A DNA stretch of 6,455 nucleotides, from contig DFKO01000020.1 in assembly GCA_002373855.1 (NCBI GenBank), positions 1 to 6,455 of the forward strand. The letters are read 5' to 3'. The position numbers and the translations under genes were made by a program. Every line of letters starts with the position of its first letter. The first letter of the stretch is position 1. This document shows positions 1-5,832 of the stretch, one piece after another. Origin of the DNA: Lachnospiraceae bacterium UBA3643. Lineage in GTDB: Bacteria; Bacillota; Clostridia; Lachnospirales; Lachnospiraceae. Under the pieces are notes generated by a model, which saw nothing but the letters and a program-made list of their open reading frames with translations, had not been told where the DNA came from and made no database searches.

Positions 1-452
1 TTATGCTTTTTACAGAATGCACATATACTCTCCATATCCGCACTATGTCCGTACAGGTGTACAACCATGACAGCTTTTGTCTTATCGGTAAGCTTTTCCT
101 CAAGCCTTTTTGCGTCAAGCATATAATATTCATCAGGCTCACAGAAAACAGGTGTGGCGCCATTAATGCTGATACCCATTACACTTGCTATATATGTGTT
201 GCCCTGGACGATGACTTCGTCTCCCTCACCTATTCCAAGAGCTCTGACAGCTAAAGTTAAAGCGTCGAGTCCGTTTCCGACACCTACACAGTATTTTGCT
301 CCTGTATAGCCGGCAAATTTCTCCTCAAAGGATTTAAGTTCATTACCAAGAATGTACCAGCCTGAACGGAGAGTCCTTATCGCTGCTTCCTCAAACTCTT
401 TCTGATACATATAAAATCCCCTGTCCATACGGTTTGTCATTATGTTTTCCAT
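1..452 (-). CDS. DegT/DnrJ/EryC1/StrS-family sugar aminotransferase, partial (C-terminus beyond the left edge)
   Basis: This is the first 150 codons of a PLP-dependent enzyme of the family that transfers an amino group to nucleotide-activated keto-sugars for surface glycans or secondary metabolites. Full members are about 360-380 residues, so more than half is missing, including the region that carries the PLP-binding lysine. Visible family hallmarks are SGWYILG (30-36) near the N-terminus, VGVGNGLDAL (57-66), which forms part of the cofactor-phosphate site, the GDEVIVQGNTYIAS stretch (77-90), GATPVFCEPD (98-107), and KAVMVVHLYG (126-135). The VGNGLDAL form resembles the FdtB/QdtB dTDP-3-keto-6-deoxyhexose aminotransferases, but exact sugar specificity cannot be read from this fragment. 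The ATG start has an AGGAG site at 459-463 with 6-base spacing. A terminator and a predicted own promoter separate it from the upstream acyl carrier protein gene, so it probably begins a new unit, perhaps a glycan locus continuing to the left. Confidence 0.9.
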   Translation of the reverse strand, partial: MENIMTNRMDRGFYMYQKEFEEAAIRTLRSGWYILGNELKSFEEKFAGYTGAKYCVGVGNGLDALTLAVRALGIGEGDEVIVQGNTYIASVMGISINGATPVFCEPDEYYMLDAKRLEEKLTDKTKAVMVVHLYGHSADMESICAFCKKH

Positions 453-473
453 TTCATTCTCCTAATAAAAATC

Positions 474-509
474 AAAAAACTGGATGGTGTATCACACACT
501 CCATCCAGT
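474..509 (-). terminator. Intrinsic terminator after the acyl carrier protein gene
   Basis: On the minus strand a 9-bp perfect stem, ACTGGATGG (509-501) pairing with CCATCCAGT (487-479), is followed directly by a run of six T (479-474, the first of them inside the stem). The loop region can partly pair as well (TGT with ACA). The hairpin lies 37 bases after the acyl carrier protein stop codon and only 21 bases before the aminotransferase ATG. It should end transcripts arriving from the upstream operon. The other strand has no T-run, so it works in this direction only. Confidence 0.88.
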
Positions 510-511
510 CT

Positions 512-540
512 ATATTATCAAAAAACATGATTTAAATCAA
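512..540 (-). promoter_or_regulatory. Predicted sigma-A promoter of the aminotransferase gene, initiating inside the terminator stem
   Basis: The minus strand has a -35-like TTGATT (540-535), a 17-base spacer and TAATAT (517-512), with TG at 520-519 giving a TGn-extended -10. The start point, about 7 bases downstream, falls near position 505, inside the 5' arm of the terminator stem (509-501). A transcript starting there would lack half of that arm, so it could escape the terminator that stops read-through from upstream. The leader would be about 53 bases. Motifs are seen directly; the start point and the escape are inferred. Confidence 0.6.
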
Positions 541-545
541 AATTA

Positions 546-785
546 TCAATCCTCGTCGATTCCCTGATTTCTGATATATTCGATAACATCTCCGACGGTC
601 TCAAAATTCTCAAGCTCTTCATCCTCGACCTGCACACCGTACTCATCCTCAAGGGCCATAACGAGCTCCATAAGCTCAAATGAATCTGCACGGAGATCCT
701 GCTTGAATGATGTGTCTGCTGTGATTGTCACATCAGGTGATACATGAAGCTGGTCTTTAATAATCTCGATAATCTTCTCTAACAT
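546..785 (-). CDS. acpP: Acyl carrier protein
   Basis: This 79-residue, strongly acidic protein has the usual length for a type II acyl carrier protein, the small cytoplasmic carrier that holds growing acyl chains on a 4'-phosphopantetheine arm. The attachment serine is S35 in the motif RADSFELMEL (32-41), which matches the family D-S-L-(D/E) signature except that F replaces the usual L after serine. The acidic recognition helix continues as VMALEDEYGV, and the C-terminal part TVGDVIEYI (63-71) is typical. The ATG start has AGGA about 7 bases upstream. It is probably the fatty-acid-synthesis carrier, but no other fatty acid genes are in view, and a sugar aminotransferase follows, so a dedicated role in acylating a glycan precursor is possible. 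A 94-base gap from rsmI suggests possible separate transcription, and a strong terminator ends the unit. Confidence 0.95.
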   Translation of the reverse strand: MLEKIIEIIKDQLHVSPDVTITADTSFKQDLRADSFELMELVMALEDEYGVQVEDEELENFETVGDVIEYIRNQGIDED

Positions 786-879
786 ATACTGTTCCTAACC
801 TTTCGTTTATAAATATATCTTATAAATTAAAAATCAAAATTCAAAATCAAGTAAAGTATATGCATATGTATATCCTTTG
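786..879 (-). promoter_or_regulatory. AT-rich gap between rsmI and the acyl carrier gene, probably carrying its promoter
   Basis: This 94-base gap is by far the widest in the block and very AT-rich. The minus strand carries three TTGAtt/TTGAat -35-like hexamers in succession, then -10-like TATAAG, TATATT and TATAAA. None of the pairs has ideal 16-18 base spacing, so I cannot choose one. A short ATATGCATAT palindrome lies near the rsmI end (861-872). No terminator hairpin follows rsmI, so the acyl carrier gene could receive both read-through and its own transcription. Confidence 0.35.
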
Positions 880-1734
880 TCAATCAGATTTAATCAGACT
901 TTCATAAATATTTCTTTTACTGACACCTCTGTCCTTTGCAACAGCTTTCATGGCCTCTTTTCTGTCCATACCCCGGCTCTCATACATTGCCATATGCTCC
1001 TCTATGGACATATTCTCAAAGGATGCTATCTCCTCGTTTTTTATATCCTCCCTGGATCTGCCCTCTATGACCAGGACATACTCGCCCCGTGGCTCTTCGC
1101 TGTCATACATCTCCATAGCCTTTTCTATGGTCGTCGGGAGTACTGTTTCAAATTTTTTTGTCAGTTCCCTGCAAATAGTCATCCTGCGATCACCGATCGC
1201 ATCATGAAGGATCTTAAGAGTCCGCTTTAACCTGTGGGGTGCTTCATATATTATGACTGTTCTCGTCTCACGCTTTAATTCATCAAGGACTTCATTTAAT
1301 TCTTTCTTGTCTGATTTTTCAGATGGCAGAAATCCCTCGAAGCAAAATCTTCTGGTTGAGAGTCCGGATAGTGTGAGGGCTGTGATACATGCTGCCGGTC
1401 CCGGCAGTGATGTGACAGTGATACCTTCTGAAAGGCACATCCTGACAAGCACCTCTCCCGGATCAGAGATAGCCGGTGTACCGGCATCTGTAATAAGTGC
1501 GATATTTTCACCGCTCATCATCTTATCAATCAGTACACGGGCTTTTTCTGTCTTGTTAAACTCATGATAGCTCGTCATCGGTGTCTTTATATTAAGATGA
1601 CTCAGAAGATGTATACTGTTCCTGGTATCTTCTGCAGCGATCAGGTCCACCTGTGAGAGTGTCTCTGTGACTCTTTCTGTTATGTCCTTTAAGTTGCCTA
1701 TCGGCGTGGCACACAGATATAACATTCCCTTCAT
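880..1734 (-). CDS. rsmI: 16S rRNA (cytidine-1402 2'-O)-methyltransferase RsmI
   Basis: This 284-residue enzyme of the tetrapyrrole methylase fold uses S-adenosylmethionine to methylate the ribose of C1402 in the decoding centre of 16S rRNA. Its length is typical. Diagnostic segments are all present: LYLCATPIGNL (5-15) at the N-terminus, AAEDTR (33-38), ALITDAGTPAISDPG (79-93), SLPGPAACITAL (109-120), FEGFLP (132-137) and the GEYVLVIEG strand (217-225). The C-terminal 40 residues form the small helical domain typical of the family, with DRGVSKRNIY near the end. The ATG start has GAGG about 7 bases upstream; a second in-frame ATG at codon 4 lacks usable spacing. It follows the yabB-type methyltransferase gene after 19 bases. 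In B. subtilis a GIY-YIG gene (yazA) lies between these two, and it is missing here. Confidence 0.97.
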   Translation of the reverse strand: MKGMLYLCATPIGNLKDITERVTETLSQVDLIAAEDTRNSIHLLSHLNIKTPMTSYHEFNKTEKARVLIDKMMSGENIALITDAGTPAISDPGEVLVRMCLSEGITVTSLPGPAACITALTLSGLSTRRFCFEGFLPSEKSDKKELNEVLDELKRETRTVIIYEAPHRLKRTLKILHDAIGDRRMTICRELTKKFETVLPTTIEKAMEMYDSEEPRGEYVLVIEGRSREDIKNEEIASFENMSIEEHMAMYESRGMDRKEAMKAVAKDRGVSKRNIYESLIKSD

Positions 1735-1753
1735 ATATTATCCTCTTTCGATT

Positions 1754-2494
1754 TCAGTAACCATAAACTTCAGTTATCTCTTCTGTATATACACCCTGTT
1801 CCTTAAATATTATCAGGGGCTTTTCAACTGTTATCCTTGATCTGCCGCCCTTGCATGCCTCGATGAGGACCATGTTTGGTTCATGATCTATATACGGATA
1901 GACAAGCCGCATACGTTTGGGCTCCAGATTGTTTTGAATGAGCGTATTCATAATCTCCGCCAGGCGAAAAGGCCTGTGGACTATAAACAGCTTGCCGCCG
2001 TCTTCCAGGACGACAGATGCCTGCTTTGCCACATCCTCAAATGTACAGAGTACCTCATGTCTCGCGATCGCTTTTGGCTCACCGGGATTTTTAAGACCAT
2101 GATCGTCTATCATATACGGCGGATTACATGTCACAACCTTAAAAGAAGCAGGACCAAATATTTTTCCTGCCTCTTTAATATCACCTTCCACAATATGAAT
2201 CTTTTCTTCCAGATGATTGAGTGCGACGCTTCTCCTCGCCATATCGGCGCTTTCCTTTTGTATCTCAAGGGCTTCGTAGGATGATGCATCACATTTTGCC
2301 GAGAGCAGGATAGGGATGATACCCGTTCCCGTACCCATATCAAGTACTCTGTCTCCCTTTTTTGCAGTTACGAAACCTGTCAGCAGCACTGCATCCATTC
2401 CGAAACAGAATCTGCCCGGATTCTGTATGATCTTCAGATTGCTTCTCTCAAGATCATCCACTCTCTCATCTTCAAGCACAGAAAAGTCACTCAT
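1754..2494 (-). CDS. trmN6: tRNA1(Val) adenine-N6 methyltransferase family protein (YabB/TrmN6/YfiC)
   Basis: This 246-residue class I Rossmann-fold methyltransferase is predicted to methylate N6 of an adenine, by analogy with E. coli YfiC/TrmN6, which modifies A37 of tRNA1(Val). The SAM-binding motif I is LDMGTGTGIIPIL (51-63), the acidic residue ending strand 2 is in EALEIQ (74-79), and the catalytic NPPY motif of N6-adenine methyltransferases is at 124-127. The N-terminal NPGRFCFGMDAVLL stretch (25-38) is typical of this group. The start ATG overlaps the ricT stop by one base (TAATG), so translation is probably coupled; an AGGA lies about 9 bases upstream, inside the ricT end. The position between ricT and rsmI matches B. 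subtilis yabB. The exact RNA target in this organism is inferred from the family only. Confidence 0.92.
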   Translation of the reverse strand: MSDFSVLEDERVDDLERSNLKIIQNPGRFCFGMDAVLLTGFVTAKKGDRVLDMGTGTGIIPILLSAKCDASSYEALEIQKESADMARRSVALNHLEEKIHIVEGDIKEAGKIFGPASFKVVTCNPPYMIDDHGLKNPGEPKAIARHEVLCTFEDVAKQASVVLEDGGKLFIVHRPFRLAEIMNTLIQNNLEPKRMRLVYPYIDHEPNMVLIEACKGGRSRITVEKPLIIFKEQGVYTEEITEVYGY

Positions 2495-3621
2495 TACTGT
2501 CCGTCCTTTTTACTGTCCTTTTTATGTTTTCCGTCACGATTACCTCTTTTATCGTATTTTCTGTTCTCGTGATTTTTGTCAAAATTCTTTTTGTCAAAAT
2601 TCTTCGAGGGATTCTTTTCATGTCCCTTTCCGAATTCCTCTCCGAACTTTTCATTTCGGCCACCTTTATGTTCAGGACGGCGCATCTCATTCTTTACCGG
2701 TTTACTTTCATCACTCTCAAGCTTGTCCATCTGATCTTTTTTCTCAAGCTCTTCCAGTTCCTTAAGCTCTGCCAGTTCCTCTGCCGAGAGATTTCTGTCC
2801 TTATGATGTCCTCTCTTAAATGTCAGTTCAGATACGGGATATTCTTTGATCTCTTTTTCATCACCTTCATCAATGATGACTCTGACATTCTGCTTGAGTA
2901 TGCTTATGGAATGAACCACACCCTTGTCACCCTCGGGAGTAGTTACCGTATCTCCGGGTGATGGCATATGCTTATTAAGCTCTTCATATGTCTCTGCTTC
3001 ATTTTTTATACAGCACATCAGTCTGCCGCACAGACCTGATATTTTCTGCTGATTAAGAGAGAGTCCCTGATCCTTGGCCATCTTAATCGATACCTGTCCG
3101 AAATCCGGGAGAAATGTTTTACAGCAGAGTTCTCTGCCGCATACACCGATGCCGCCGATGAGTTTTGTCTCATCCCTGACGCCTATTTGCCGCAGTTCTA
3201 TTCTTGTTCTGAATGTACCTGCCAGATCTTTTACGAGTTCTCTGAAATCAACTCGTCCGTCTGCCGTAAAGTAAAAGAGCAGTTTATTTCCGTCAAATGT
3301 ATATTCGGCATCTATCAGTTTCATCACGAGACCGTGAGCCGCTATCTTTCGTCTGCAGAGAGCGAGAGCATCTTTCTCTTTCTCTCCGTTCTTTACCTGC
3401 TGCTCGTCATCCTCTTTTGTCGCTACCCTTATCACATTTTTAAGGGGCTGAACGATTTTTTCTTCCGGTATTTCCCTGACACCGCTTACAGCTGTTCCGT
3501 ATTCCACACCTCTGGCTGTCTCAACGATGACATGGTCACCTTTATTTATCTCCTTATCTTCCGCTCCGAAGAAATATATCTTTCCCGCTGTTCTGAATCT
3601 TACACTTACTACTTTTACCAC
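2494..3621 (-). CDS. ricT: PSP1-domain protein RicT/YaaT with a long charged C-terminal tail
   Basis: This is the homologue of B. subtilis YaaT/RicT, which with RicA (YmcA) and RicF (YlbF) forms an iron-sulfur complex that affects RNase Y-dependent RNA maturation, sporulation and biofilm formation. The N-terminal domain (1-60) precedes the PSP1 region (about 61-145). Two cysteine clusters follow: CGRELCC (C161, C166, C167) and CGRLMCC (C198, C203, C204), consistent with iron-sulfur ligands. The protein has 375 residues against about 275 in B. subtilis. The excess is a low-complexity tail from about residue 270, first Glu/Leu-rich and probably helical (280-297), then rich in Lys, Asn, Asp, Gly and His. 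The start is GTG, with GGAGG at 3632-3636 ten bases upstream and an in-frame TAG two codons before it. It lies 46 bases after holB. Confidence 0.95.
   Translation of the reverse strand: MVKVVSVRFRTAGKIYFFGAEDKEINKGDHVIVETARGVEYGTAVSGVREIPEEKIVQPLKNVIRVATKEDDEQQVKNGEKEKDALALCRRKIAAHGLVMKLIDAEYTFDGNKLLFYFTADGRVDFRELVKDLAGTFRTRIELRQIGVRDETKLIGGIGVCGRELCCKTFLPDFGQVSIKMAKDQGLSLNQQKISGLCGRLMCCIKNEAETYEELNKHMPSPGDTVTTPEGDKGVVHSISILKQNVRVIIDEGDEKEIKEYPVSELTFKRGHHKDRNLSAEELAELKELEELEKKDQMDKLESDESKPVKNEMRRPEHKGGRNEKFGEEFGKGHEKNPSKNFDKKNFDKNHENRKYDKRGNRDGKHKKDSKKDGQ
2573..2604 (-). repeat. In-frame 15-base tandem repeat in the ricT tail
   Basis: A 17-base unit, TTTTTGTCAAAATTCTT on the plus strand, occurs at 2573-2589 and again at 2588-2604, giving a perfect period of 15 bases over slightly more than two copies. 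It encodes KNFDK-KNFDK near residues 340-349 of RicT. The period is a multiple of three, so copy-number change would lengthen or shorten the tail without a frameshift. Confidence 0.85.
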
Positions 3622-3667
3622 AATCTATAAACCTCCATCTATTGACCACATTCGGACTTTTGTCCGT

Positions 3668-4660
3668 TTAATTTTCTCTGATAGTGAGCATCAAAAGCTC
3701 CATTGCAAGCTCAAAGCTGACATTTGACTCTATTCTCTTCTTGGCATTCTCGAGAGCCTCGGTGACTTTTTCGATTCCCTCATAATCAGTTCTCGATGCG
3801 ACCTTTCTGATATACTGGATCTCGTCTCTGAATATGAGATGATTCATATCATGGGTTGCCTTAAACAGCAGGACATCCCTGTACCAGACACTCATTATAT
3901 CAAGATAATCTCCTATATTGAATCCAAACTCCTTGATTCTCTTTAGTGCATCTATAACATCTGTGAGTTCCATGTCATAAATATTTTTAAGAAGGGAGAG
4001 GGCTTCTTTCCTGATCTTATCAAAGTCCTCACTCTGAGCCAGTGCCTTGGCCCGGCCCACATTACCTCTCGCAAAAGCAATACATATCTCAGCCCTGTAA
4101 TCGGGTATCTTGAGCACCTGCATGAGATACTTTCTCATCTCATCATCCCTTACAGGCTTCATCTTAAGGACGATACAGCGGCTGAGTATTGTAGGCAGTA
4201 TCTGCTCCATGGAATTGCAGAGCATTATAAATACCACATACTCCGGGGGCTCTTCTATCGTCTTAAGGAGAGCATTTTGTGCCTGAGGCGTCATCTTTTC
4301 AGCCTCTTCAATGATATAAACTTTATATTTACTGCTATATGGCTTTATGATGACAGTATCATTGATACCGAGTCTGATATCATCGACACCGATGGTTCCC
4401 GGTTTTTCATGCTGCAGATAAATGATATCGGGATGATTAAATGTATCCGCCTGTATACATGAATGACATTCATTACAGGGCTCAGTCCCGCCTTTCTCAC
4501 AGACCAGTGTCTTTGCAAAAATCTTTGCAATAAATTCCTTACCTGTTCTGGCCTCACCTGATATAAGATATGCATTTGAAACCTTACCGTTTTCTATGGC
4601 GCCCTGAAGCTGCTGTTTTATCTGGTCCTGTCCGACGATGTCTGCAAATGTTGTACCCAT
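3668..4660 (-). CDS. holB: DNA polymerase III delta' subunit
   Basis: This 330-residue AAA+ protein is the delta' subunit of the clamp loader that opens the beta sliding clamp and places it on primed DNA. The N-terminus FADIVGQDQIKQQL (5-18) is typical of the DnaX/HolB group. The P-loop is GEARTGKE (35-42), with E42 where an ATP-binding subunit has Ser/Thr; delta' often has a degraded P-loop, so this subunit probably does not hydrolyse ATP. A zinc module follows as C54, C62, C65 and C68. The Walker B-like IIEEAEKM (116-123), the helix around NALLKTIEEPPE (129-140) and the sensor SRC motif (160-162) are intact; the SRC arginine acts on the neighbouring subunit's ATP. The C-terminal half is helical. 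The ATG start has GGAGGG 7 bases upstream. It lies 37 bases after yaaR and 46 before ricT, the same order as in B. subtilis. Confidence 0.96.
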   Translation of the reverse strand: MGTTFADIVGQDQIKQQLQGAIENGKVSNAYLISGEARTGKEFIAKIFAKTLVCEKGGTEPCNECHSCIQADTFNHPDIIYLQHEKPGTIGVDDIRLGINDTVIIKPYSSKYKVYIIEEAEKMTPQAQNALLKTIEEPPEYVVFIMLCNSMEQILPTILSRCIVLKMKPVRDDEMRKYLMQVLKIPDYRAEICIAFARGNVGRAKALAQSEDFDKIRKEALSLLKNIYDMELTDVIDALKRIKEFGFNIGDYLDIMSVWYRDVLLFKATHDMNHLIFRDEIQYIRKVASRTDYEGIEKVTEALENAKKRIESNVSFELAMELLMLTIREN

Positions 4661-4697
4661 AATGTAACCCTCCGATTAATACTTTTAAAAATATTTA

Positions 4698-5138
4698 TTA
4701 CATGAATATATCGAGCAGCAGTCCTCTTATCTCACCTATTTTAGCGAGGACTGACATGTTATCTTTTTCTTCCTTACAAAGTTCCTGGGCCAGTTCATCA
4801 AGAGTCTGATCTACAAGCCTGATGATTCCGTACACTCTGTGACGACCTTTTTTATCAAGAAAGTTTTCCCTCGAAAAAGAATGGGATCTGTTTACTATCT
4901 CGTTCATGAAATCCTTTATCAGACCTCTGTATTTCTTCATATCCCGGATATCTTTTTTCTTGCTGATCTTTTCACCCTGAGCAGTTATCTCAGCCATTAA
5001 TCCTGTGAGTTTTTCCTGTAACTCGGATTCCTGAATGTTGCTGGCAAGTATAAACTTGAAATCACCGTTTGGTGCTTCTGTCTGCTTTACTTCGGTGACA
5101 GGAACCGGTTCCGATATCTGATTTATTTTAATATCCAT
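4698..5138 (-). CDS. yaaR: YaaR family protein (DUF327)
   Basis: This 146-residue, mostly helical and charged cytoplasmic protein has the length and C-terminal signature of the YaaR family, which is found beside holB in many Firmicutes and whose function is not established. Conserved stretches are [16 protein letters not shown] (70-85), [11 protein letters not shown] (96-106) and the C-terminus [16 protein letters not shown] (131-146). The N-terminal 35 residues look flexible. There is no signal peptide, membrane helix or catalytic motif. An in-frame TAA two codons upstream fixes the ATG start. Its ribosome site is weak: the only purine-rich run, AAGGGAAAGAGA, is far from the start and overlaps the kinase stop codon, so translation may depend on coupling across the 20-base gap. 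The gene ends in tandem TAA TAA stops. In B. subtilis yaaQ (darA) precedes yaaR; here a kinase gene does. Confidence 0.9.
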   Translation of the reverse strand: MDIKINQISEPVPVTEVKQTEAPNGDFKFILASNIQESELQEKLTGLMAEITAQGEKISKKKDIRDMKKYRGLIKDFMNEIVNRSHSFSRENFLDKKGRHRVYGIIRLVDQTLDELAQELCKEEKDNMSVLAKIGEIRGLLLDIFM

Positions 5139-5158
5139 ATATTAAATGTCTCTTTCCC

Positions 5159-5749
5159 TTACGGTTGCCTGCTTGATAATATGTCCTCTTTTATTGATCT
5201 GATACATTCCTCAAGATTTGAATTATCGTATCTTTTTACGATACCGGCCAGAGCTATCTTTTCCTCCGAAAAATCTTCACAGTCTGCAAGATATCTCCTG
5301 CACATCTCGGCATATTTCGGATCATCCTGACTTTTTTCTCTCTGCAGCGCTCTCTGCAGACGCTCACCATCATCTATCTCTATATATAAAGGAACTACTC
5401 TTTCGCCTCCGTAGAATGCGACCAGCTTTTCATATACTTCAAGAGTTCCTATAAGGAGATAATCTTTATCCCTGCTGACATTCTCATCATCAACTGTGAA
5501 ATAATGCCAGTCCCCATGGATCGTATGATAACATCTCTCCTCTATAACCTTTCCATCATCACGAAGTGATTTCAGTCCATCGATATCTGTAAAATGATAT
5601 TCAACACCGTCTGTTTCTCCACTTCTCATGGGCCTTGTTGTATACGGCACCATTCTCTCGAATGCGAGAACTTTATCATTTATCAGCCTGGAAAAAACAG
5701 TATCTTTTCCGCTGGCACTTTTTCCCATCAGACAAAAAATATGTCCCAT
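5159..5749 (-). CDS. Guanylate kinase-family nucleotide kinase (gmk-like, divergent active site)
   Basis: This 196-residue P-loop kinase aligns in outline with guanylate kinase, which phosphorylates GMP to GDP. The P-loop is GKSASGKDT (9-17). The GMP-phosphate-binding signature YTTRPMRSGETDGVEYHF (36-53) is excellent, with the arginines, Glu45 and Tyr51 in place. The lid carries arginines in LQRALQREK (131-139), and RYDNSNLEECIRSI (173-186) matches the family's C-terminal end. Two features depart from housekeeping Gmk. Asp16 follows the P-loop lysine where Ser/Thr is normal, and the usual YYGT base-recognition segment reads HGDWHYFT (78-85). It may therefore be a paralogue with altered nucleotide preference; a separate canonical gmk elsewhere is expected. 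The ATG is preceded closely by GAGAGG with only 3 bases of spacing; starting at Met8 would remove the first strand. It sits just upstream of yaaR, where B. subtilis has tmk. Confidence 0.85.
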   Translation of the reverse strand: MGHIFCLMGKSASGKDTVFSRLINDKVLAFERMVPYTTRPMRSGETDGVEYHFTDIDGLKSLRDDGKVIEERCYHTIHGDWHYFTVDDENVSRDKDYLLIGTLEVYEKLVAFYGGERVVPLYIEIDDGERLQRALQREKSQDDPKYAEMCRRYLADCEDFSEEKIALAGIVKRYDNSNLEECIRSIKEDILSSRQP

Positions 5750-5806
5750 TTTCCTCTCGATATATTCCCGAAAAGAATATAATCTCCCTTTTAACGTCTA
5801 AAGATT

Positions 5807-5815
5807 ATTTTACCA
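5807..5815 (-). promoter_or_regulatory. Possible extended -10 element upstream of the kinase operon
   Basis: In the 83-base gap between the membrane protein and the kinase, the minus strand reads TTGGTAAAAT: a TGn motif in front of TAAAAT, five of six matches to the -10 consensus. No convincing -35 lies 16-18 bases upstream; a TTTACA nearby is only 10 bases away. I see no terminator in the gap, so the kinase operon may also be read from the membrane-protein promoter. Confidence 0.3.
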
Positions 5816-5832
5816 ATTTACGTGTAAAAAGG

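Noticed and set aside
861..872. ATATGCATAT palindrome in the rsmI-acpP gap
   Set aside because: The perfect part is only 10 bases in AT-rich DNA, too short to call an operator and unlike the fatty-acid regulator sites I know.
2316..2765. Plus-strand open frame of 149 codons opposite yabB and ricT
   Set aside because: It is a shadow of two well-supported minus-strand genes, with no ribosome site or family resemblance and a Ser/Phe/Leu-rich composition typical of antisense frames.
3187..3630. Plus-strand open frame of 147 codons opposite ricT
   Set aside because: It lies almost wholly antisense to the conserved PSP1 domain, and its hydrophobic translation follows from the complement of charged codons.
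3653..3666. CGGAC-AAAA-GTCCG hairpin between holB and ricT
   Set aside because: The stem is only 5 bp with no T-run after it on the minus strand, so it is not a credible terminator. It could affect ricT translation slightly, but nothing supports that.
4678..4695. 18-base AT-rich near-palindrome (AATA-TTTTTAAAA-GTATT) before holB
   Set aside because: It is made of A/T runs in an AT-rich gap between co-oriented genes and matches no operator I know. It is likely chance.
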